A stretch of DNA of 64,000 bases, taken from contig JABAKD010000011.1 of assembly GCA_012845835.1 (NCBI GenBank), positions 498,501 to 562,500 on the forward strand, given 5' to 3'. The notes under the pieces were generated by a model. The model did no database searches. It was given only the letters and a program-made list of their open reading frames with translations, and was not told the origin of the DNA. A program made the translations under genes and the position numbers. The stretch is from Undaria pinnatifida (Eukaryota > Sar > Phaeophyceae > Laminariales > Alariaceae). Of this stretch, positions 51,701 to 60,700 are shown one piece after another; within the stretch, counting starts at the first letter, position 1; every line of letters begins with the position of its first letter.

Positions 51701-54700
51701 ATATGTTGACAAGACCCGATTGATATGTTAAAACGATTCGATTGATGCGCTGACAATATCTGGTTGATTTGTTCACAAGGTTATATTGATATGTGGACAC
51801 GATTCGATTGATGCTGCAAAATCCGAATGATGTGTCGACAAGATCCGAATGATGGTGCTACCGGTGGAGAGCCAGGAGACTGGCGCATACAAGAGGGCCG
51901 CTGCCACAAAAGGCATTGATATGTTGACAAGATCCGATGTACATGTTGACACAATTCGATTGATATGTTCACATGATTCGATTGAGATGTACACAAGATC
52001 CGATCGATAGGTTGACAAGACCTTATAGATATGCTGACAAGATCCGATTGATTTATTGACAAGATTTGTTTGGCATGTCGACAAGATTCGATTGGTGTGT
52101 TGACTGAATTCGGTGTATGTGCTTACAATATTCGATTGATTCAAATGTCGACAATATTCGATTGATAAGTTGACCAGATTGATGGGTCGACAACAGGTGG
52201 AAAATCAGGAGGCTGTTGTAACGAGAAACCGCTGGCACAAAGGCCATCGCAACTGACACGATTCGATCGATATGCTGACACAACTCGATCGATTTGTTGA
52301 CAATATCCGATTGATACGTTGATAAAATTCAAGCGATGCTCGTCAAGATTCGATTGACATGTTGACACGATTCCATTAACGGCGCAACAGGTGGAGAGCC
52401 AGGAAGCTGTCGCGAAGGGGAAAGCCGCTGCCACCAAGGCTATCGCCGACGACGCTCAGAGGGACCTTGATGAAGCCTTACCGGCTCTGGATGTTGCGGT
52501 GGCTTGCTTGAAGGACCTCAAGAAGGCCGACATAGATGAGGCGAGTTTTATCACCTCTCCTTTTTCTGCCGGACTTGTGCAACGATAGAGGTATACCACG
52601 TTTTGGCCATTTTGTTTTTTTCAAGACGAGGCTCCTTAACCCAGGGTTGTCGAACGAAATCAATGTCATTTTCATTATTGTTATTCGATTTTGCTTCTTG
52701 TCTTACCTATTCCACGCGATTTTTTATCGGATTGCACTTTCATTTTGCTCAAAATCAATTTTAAGGTGACGTATTTGGACTTATTTGATGCATTTGATAG
52801 AGAGCTCCTCAAGTGGGGATCTAGATATATCTATTGTAGCAGATGTCGCCGTGTGGCGGAAGATTGTGAGGAGGATGAGCCGGCAGTGTATATGAGGATT
52901 GGTTTCACTGCGCCGCAAACTGCCGACAAGGCTTGTTAGCAGAAAGAATAGCGAAAGTCCGAACGATTCCGAGCTTCGTGTATTAATCGCACACATCACA
53001 AACAGGGTAAATCGACGAGCCACGACCAGCCTTGTCGACCGCCAGAGCATGGCACGTGATACGTGCAATTTGGCGAATTAAGTTGAGAGCCCAAGGAAAC
53101 CGCAACAACATGCCAACCTCGACAAGCAATCGGTGTCGTAGAACAACGGCGCTGCAATTCCTGTCCAGAGTGTTTCGCCTCTAGCAAAAACCGCTTATTT
53201 CGTTGCATTATTGCGACTGATTTTAATGTCTCTATCAGGTTCGGAGCCTAGGGAAGCCTCCGTACGGCGTGAAGCTGACGATGGAGGCAACGTGCATCAT
53301 GTTCGGCCTCAAGCCCGACAAGATGAACGACCCCGACAACCCAGGGAAAAAGGTGGAATGGTTTAAGTTAATTGTTTACGTACCGCGTGTAGCTGCAGTA
53401 CAGCATATGTAGAGCGCTTCACGCCAAACCCCGTGGTGCGGACGGATCTTCGAACGCTGGATAACTTCCAGAGATTCGAGTCAAATTATTTAGTTGCGAC
53501 ATTCTGGTGAGTGCTTGAAAAATCCTAGAGCGGTCTCGAAAAATGGTTCGATGGCGTACGTTCAAATGTGTGTTATTGGGTTGATATCATCTGAGGGTAG
53601 TTACGAAGTGTTTTCAGATTCCAGTCTTTTTTACGTTTCGACTGGGCAACAATCATTTTTAAACGGCAGCACGATACACGGTATATCGTCAAGTTGGGGT
53701 CGCGGCGCGCCTATCTGATTTTGCAACATCATTGTCCAAAAAGAGACACGAGTGTTCGCTCTATAGGGGAGAAGTTTGCGCTGCACGCTGTCAGAAGGCA
53801 ACTAAGATTCCGAACATATTAGTTTCAATGTATGTTGTACTCTTCTGAACCCAAGCTGATCATTCAAAGTAGGTATTGGATTCAATGAGGCCTTCTGCCC
53901 CAGCAGGGGGGCCTCGCCCGGGAGAAACTCCGCGCTGAGTGTGCTCTTGCGGCGATCTGAAAATTTTGTAAATGAAGAAACTGCTGAATGCTAACCTGGG
54001 TGGGTAGGGTGGTCGTTACTTCTCCCCCAACCTCTGTTTTCTGTCTTCGGGTTGGTTGGAAAAACACAGATGACCGGGGATGCTACTCACGCTCCAAGTC
54101 GTTTGGGGTCCAACTCATGGAGCCACCTCCGTACCTTCGTCGGCTGTAATTTCGTGTCTCCCAACTTTGATTCTCGCGGTCTGGGCTTTCAGGTGAACGA
54201 CTGGTTCGGTGCGGCGAAGAAAAACCTTCTCTCCAACGCCAACAAGATGCTTCTCGACATGCAGGAGTACGATAAGGACAACATCCCCGACAAGGTTATC
54301 GCGGTGAGAACATAAGGAACTACTGTCACGCGTTTTGTAACCTTTCGCATGCTGTTCACTGCGGGTATACGACGCGGTTTTGTGAGCATCCACGTTTTAA
54401 CTGCGGGCATGACCCATGCAAACGGGTGGTTCAATTCTATACGTTGAGTCGTTTCTTCTACGCTATGCTTCCCTTGGAATACACAAATCCCGAAACTTAT
54501 TTGATATCTATACCAGTACGTAGTACGATACCATTGGTCTGCTTTACGGCGAAGAAGTATGCTTAGCGCTTGTCCCATCCCTTGTCTGCACTCGCCACAC
54601 CCACCATACGGTTTCATCGCGTGCAACGCATGGAATGTGAGCGCAGGCGATCGATCCGTTCGTGGTCAATCCTGACTTCGAGGCAAAGCAGATCGAGAAG

Positions 54701-57700
54701 GCTTCTAAGGCGTGCACGGCGATCTGCCTGTGGGTGCGGGCAATGCACAAGTACAACATGGTCGCGAAGCAAGTGGAGCCCAAGAGAAAGCTTTTAGCAG
54801 AAAAGCAGGTGTGTGGCCGAATCTACGAGGCGTCTTATGACAGGGTATTGTACCTGGTAGCACTTTTTGGTGGCCGAAAAAAAAACAAATCTGAAGGACG
54901 CAGGCTCCTTACCCCGAAATCGTCGCGTAAAAAAAAATCAATTTTTGCCTTACGGTATAATTCATGTTGTGGTACATCTTGGCCACGGGATTGTTGATCG
55001 GGTTGTTGTGCCTTTTGATTTTTTTTCAAGATGTTGTGTGCCGGGTGAGGTACTAAAAACTAAGGCTGCTTGAAATGAGGAGATAAGGAACCGAAAACGG
55101 TGCACCTTCGTCGTGCATAAAAAAAAAGAAAGAAAACTCCAGTTCCTACAGTGTCCCCTTTGCGTATCCTGTTCTCGCAGAGCAGGTATTAGTAGACTTG
55201 GGCGCAGTGATGATAACCGGACGCTGGAAATCCGGTGGCTTCATATTTTACCCAAACGTGAACATTTAGATATAACTGGACGGGAAGTTAAACAGCAAAA
55301 AAAGTTCATCGTGTTCATCGTGCATGTGGGGTCGCGATTTCGCCACACAGTCGCCAATATCCCCCTCTTCTCTTGGGCCATAAACCCTTGGAAATGAAGT
55401 ATCTAGAAGCCGGACATACGTAGATGGGCCCAAGAGAAAGCTGTTTGCGGAAAAATAGGTGGGCGTTCCACACCAAAACGATCGCGCCTCTCATGCACCT
55501 GTTGATATGCTCCACGTTAGACCAAAGGCCGTGAAATTGCACTATATCGTTAACACTTTGCTCTGCGCCAATACCCAGCTCTGTGTTTGCGTGGGGGGAG
55601 AGCAGCCGGCACGAGGCGCGATCGTGTGTAGGTAGTGAGGATGTGAGTACGACAGGACAATGGACCCACGTCAAACTGGCTGGTGACATGTTTTTCTTGA
55701 CGCATATAAACCCCGACCGCCTGCACCATCGCGGCGGAGACGGCTCGTTTATTCTAACAATCAGCGCCAAAGGAAAGCGTCGTGGTAAGACTGTCTCTCT
55801 TCGAGTGCATCGACGTTTGTGGAAGCGGTGAACTGCACCCAAGAGCATGCACACGGCTTAAACCCCGACCAACGTCAAAATTATTCCAGATAGAACTGGA
55901 CGTTACCATGGCCGAGCTAGCCCAGGCACAGGAGACTTTGAAAGAAACTCTCGACAAGGTCGCGACGCTGGAGGCTCAGTTCGACGAGGCCAACACCAAA
56001 AAGGTGCGACGGGAAAACGGTCGTATTTTTATCATTAGTCAGCGTGATGAGTTGGTGTTGTCGTCAATAGAAAATAAAATATGCGTCGCCACCATGCAAT
56101 TTTTTAGTTGGACGCATCTGTTTTTGTGACACTTAATGCTCTAGTCCGGTTTGAGCTCAATTTGACAATGGTCGACGCCCTAACAAACCCTTTTCGGACT
56201 TGATTATATCTTGATTATTGTTTAGCGACCTGAACAACGAAAGGTAGTGCAGACGCGCGATCTCATAGAGGTATACCCATTTTTTGCTTAAATCTTTTCT
56301 GAACGACGGGGCTCCTCAGCCCTTTTAGCACCGCAGTCCCGACATGGGAACAAAACACTTGAATTTACACTAGGATCATTTTTTGGAGTTGGAAATGGGT
56401 TAACCCAACATCGCCCTATTGTCCTTCTTGTTTTTCTGTAATATTATTTTGTTTTTATACCTCCGCCATGGCATGGGGGTAGTTTTCATCGGGTTTCACT
56501 TACAGCATGCTCAAAATAAGCTATTGGGCGAGGTGTAGAGCTCTTTCGGCGTGGATGCGTACGCAACGACCGTAGACGTATCATCGTGCTGTGCTAGAGT
56601 GTGCGTGCCATATCGCTTTCACATTATTATTTTTAGCGAGTATGTTTGCTTTAGGCCTATTGTAGCGTATAGTAATCAATGTCGATCGGGTTGTTGGCGC
56701 GAACGAACGCCTTCGAAGTCATGTTTCGGGTGGGGTATCGGTGAGATATCGGACTCCTCGCGATAGGAGCTCAGGAAAATTATGTTTTTCCCCCTTGCGT
56801 GGGATGACTCTTCCTTACGTTGCACTTCGGGCTGCAACACGCGTGCTACTATAGAGGTGAGTCGTTTTGCGATAGCGCCCCATCCCCAAGTTTTGTTTCA
56901 CGAAATCGCCGGTTTTGAATCCAGCTCCCGTATGTCCTGAAATACGGTGCCCCTTGCCACCCCGACACCATCGCTCGATAGTACTACTACTAGTAGTAGT
57001 GGTCTTTTGCAAGCAAGAAAAAATCATATATGAAGAGGTGTTTGTTTCTCTAGCATCCTTCCTCGTGTCGAGCGGCCATGAAACGTCCTTTAAAGAAAAA
57101 AAAAGAAAATCGCTGGTTTGGGGGGAGGCTAAGGTTTTGGGATTTGTTACAGGTGGCACTTTTCGGCAATTTTTTTTTTTCTGGTATGATAGGGCTTACC
57201 TTAACCCCAAATCGTGGGAACGAACGCCAATTTTTTTTTTCAGCAATGACCCTTTTGGGTGAGAAAAATGCCTCCTCAAAGTGAGGAGCCCCGGAAAAAA
57301 AAATAATAATGACGGTGCACCTTCACCTTGGCCGATGCTCTAGTCCACCGAGGCTAACCGTAGGTGGGGTGGGGGGGGGGTGCCCTGGTTTTCACGTTGA
57401 TGGGTCAGGGCCACTCGCCCGAGTGTGACTCTGCGCCTCACTGCAACAAAAAAGACACATCAGGCGTTTCTTTTGGCGCGGCGTACCTAATTCATTCTAG
57501 GGTGGTGTCACATCGCAGAAGAACAAACACGCGAAACTCTAACACTGCTGCGGGAACAGGCGTGGTCACTCGCACAAGTAAGCTCCACCCACTGAAAGAA
57601 AAAAAAAAAGTAAGCCCTCTACCATAGCCTTGGTAAAATCGTTTATTATCATTTATTTATTTATTTGGACGCGTGCTACGATAGAGGGGTGCACCAACCA

Positions 57701-60700
57701 TTGTTTCTTTGTTTTTTGCTGAGGTTCCTCAATTAATTTGGGAGCTTAAGGCGTAAGACCTCTCACAAAAAAAAAAATGATTTGGAGAAAAATATAAAAG
57801 CTGCTGCTTATCATACAACCGCGGCATGACAAAAATCCCACGGCCTAAGTTACACAAGGAGAATCATGCAAAAATATGTCGTATTTCCGCCTATAGTATT
57901 AGTAGGTTTATTAGTAGGTTAAGGAGCCCCGTCATTCAGAAAAAGCAATCGCCAAAAAAAGGTGTACCTCTATCGTATCATGCCTCTTTTCTCTCCCTGG
58001 AGTATCCAAAGGGGTCGGGGGAATGGGGTCGAGGTACACAAACGACGCCAAAAACATACCAGGTATGTGTGGTCGTTCCAACCGTCTCGTCCAGTATGAG
58101 CCCGCAGCAGTACGACTAGCGTCACGCGACCCCGTGCGCCGTGGCCCGGACGCTAGAGCTGTCAGCATTCTATACGTCCCGCAGCCCGCGTTAATTCACG
58201 TGGCCAATGCTGTAGCCGTTCATGTGTTTCAACACTGGCTTTCCCTTTGACGTCTCACGAGGGGCCAACACCTTGTTTCCGCGAATTAGGTTAATAAGCT
58301 GGTTGGGCGACGACACCTTGATACCTCCTCCCCAAGCCTTGGTTTGAGGAAAGCAAAACCTCGATAAACGATGTTTGTGATCTCGTTGGGTGACTGACAC
58401 CCTACTTTTACCGACAACCCCTGCGTGGTTTTTACATGGGCAGGAAAAAACATGAGATGAGATGAGATGAACGAGGTGGAAGAGTGAAAAAAAAAACTAA
58501 GCCATTAGAAAATCTTGACAACTATCCGGAATGATCTACAAGTACTGTAGTTGGAAATGGTCGACGCCTTAACCCCCCCCCCCCCCCCCCCCCCCGCCCT
58601 GCCTATTTGCTTTCACGACAGGAAAAACTGATGAACGATGTGGAGGAGTGCAGGGCCAGGTTGGACCGTGCGCAGAAGCTCATTGGGGGGCTTGGGGGAG
58701 AGAAAGACCGATGGACCGTGAGTTTGCTCCTGGCATTGCACTACCTCAGTAGTGGTTCCTCTATAGTGCCGATTGAGTAGTGCCGAGCGCCCGCTACAGT
58801 GCCTGTAAAATCGCGTGCCACACATAGGAACAACTAGTAGTGGCAGCAAGCGGAGTAGTGTCGGTTGCTATTATAGTGCAGGTATTTCCCTCTATCGTGC
58901 ACATACCGGCACTACAGAGGGGCCGTTACTGTACTCCTGACGTTCTCGATATAAAACACTCCCCCCGCATGGAAAACACATTTGCGAAAAACGCAAGACG
59001 CACCCACCGGTCGGATGCAAAAAGCGTACAAAATAATACCTCACGCAAATAACCGTGTGGTAACTTGGCCAACTATCAGCGAAGCTAGGTGGCGACTTTT
59101 TCTTAAAAACCATACCAAGGAACTTTTACTCCCCAGCTCAATTACTCTGCAGTAAGAGGTTTTACCCTCAGCGACTTTCTGGACAAGCCACAAGGTCATG
59201 GTCACAGATCACAGGTGTTTTCCCTTCTCCCACCCCCGAAATCGACTTATAGTGACCCAACCCGCACCCCTTCCCATTGGAGTTACTGAAACAGGCACCG
59301 TCCCAAGAGAGGCGCCCCGCTTCCCTGGTATTCGCAGCGCGAATGTTATGTAGACGGCGAAATACTTACTCGAAAATGTCCCGGACCATATTCGTTCTAT
59401 CTGTTGACGAAACCAAGCCCTGAATTTGATATAGCGTAGTTTCGCAGCTGATCCACCTGCGTCTGCGTTGTTGAGTGAACAGCATCGAAGTCCCCTAGGA
59501 AAGTGATGACCGAGGCACAATGGTGACGCTTTTGATGCTCGGGGCGACTAAAGCATAGCATTGCGAAAGGACGCCGCGTAGCATCGAACACGTCCGCTAT
59601 AGTACCACCCCCCTGCCCCTCCTCAGTGACTAGACGGCGCAAGTTTACACAGTGCCTCTCCTTTCCCGCTTCCCACGATGTACGTCCACACCTCAAAAAA
59701 AAATAACATGACGTTGTTTTTTTTTCCGTTGTCATACACTTGAAATATGTAGGCGAGTGTTACGGCGCAAGCCGACAACGAGGTTAGGACAACCTCGTCG
59801 GGAACGTCGTTCTGGCTTCGGCCGGCATGCTTTGAACTACAGTAGCATTATTTAATTAACTATTAATAGTTCACCCCCACATTGCTACGACGCGTGCTAC
59901 GATAAAGGTACAGTACCTCTTTTTGACAATATTTTTGTCTAAATGGCGGGGCTCCCTCCTTAAAACCCAGGTACAGTACCTCTTTTTTTCAATTTTTTGT
60001 CTGAATGGCGGGGCTCCCCCCTTAAAACCTAGGTGCTGTACCTATTTTTGGCAATATTTTTGTATAAAACCCTCATTAGCCCGGGTACAGTACCTTTTTT
60101 TGGTAATCTTTTTATCTCAATGGCGGGGCTCCCTCCTTCACCCAGATACAGTACCTCTTTTTAGCTCTTCTTTTTGTCTGAATGGCGGAGCTCCCTCCTT
60201 AGCCCAGATACAGTACCTCTTTTTGGCAATATTTTTGTCTGAATGGCGGGGCTCCCTCCTTAACCCAGGTACAGCATCTCTTTTTGGTAGTTTTTTGTCT
60301 GAATGGCGGGGCTCCCTCCTTAGCCCAGGTACAGTACCTCTTTTTGTTAGTTTTTTGTCTGAATGGCGGGGCTCCTTCCTTAGCCCAGGTACAGTACCTC
60401 TTTTTGGTAGTTTTTTTGTCTGGATGGCGGGGCTCCCTTCTTAAGCCGAAATAGTCGGAAACGCTACTATTTTTTAGATGTACGATTTTTTCGTGGACCT
60501 AGGCCATGTGTTTTGTTCATCTGGTTCCATATTCAGTCCACCCAAAATCAGTTTTTTTTGGGGTGGGATATTGAGCTCCGTAACGCCTTCCGAACTGGCA
60601 ACCCTTTTTTTGTTACAAAAAGTTAGTGCAGGGAGGGATTTTGGGGCTCTCAAGGAATTGAGCCACCAACCACCCTCCTAAGGCAAAGGGGGTACCTCTG

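Larger units (their letters stand above)
51590..52385 (+). repeat. 21-bp minisatellite, GATATGTTGACAAGATTCGATT unit
   Basis: Some 30 diverged units over 0.8 kb, interrupted by the two exon 34 copies. It ends 17 bp before exon 34. Confidence 0.93.
56004..58621 (+). other. Intron 38, rich in dispersed repeats
   Basis: The longest complete intron (2.6 kb). It holds MITE-like pieces at 56250-56560, 56839-57340 and 57668-57985, the CGCCTTCGAAG-family copy at 56680-56815, and a 30-base polyC at about 58568-58596 close to the exon 39 acceptor. No gene seen. Confidence 0.55.
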
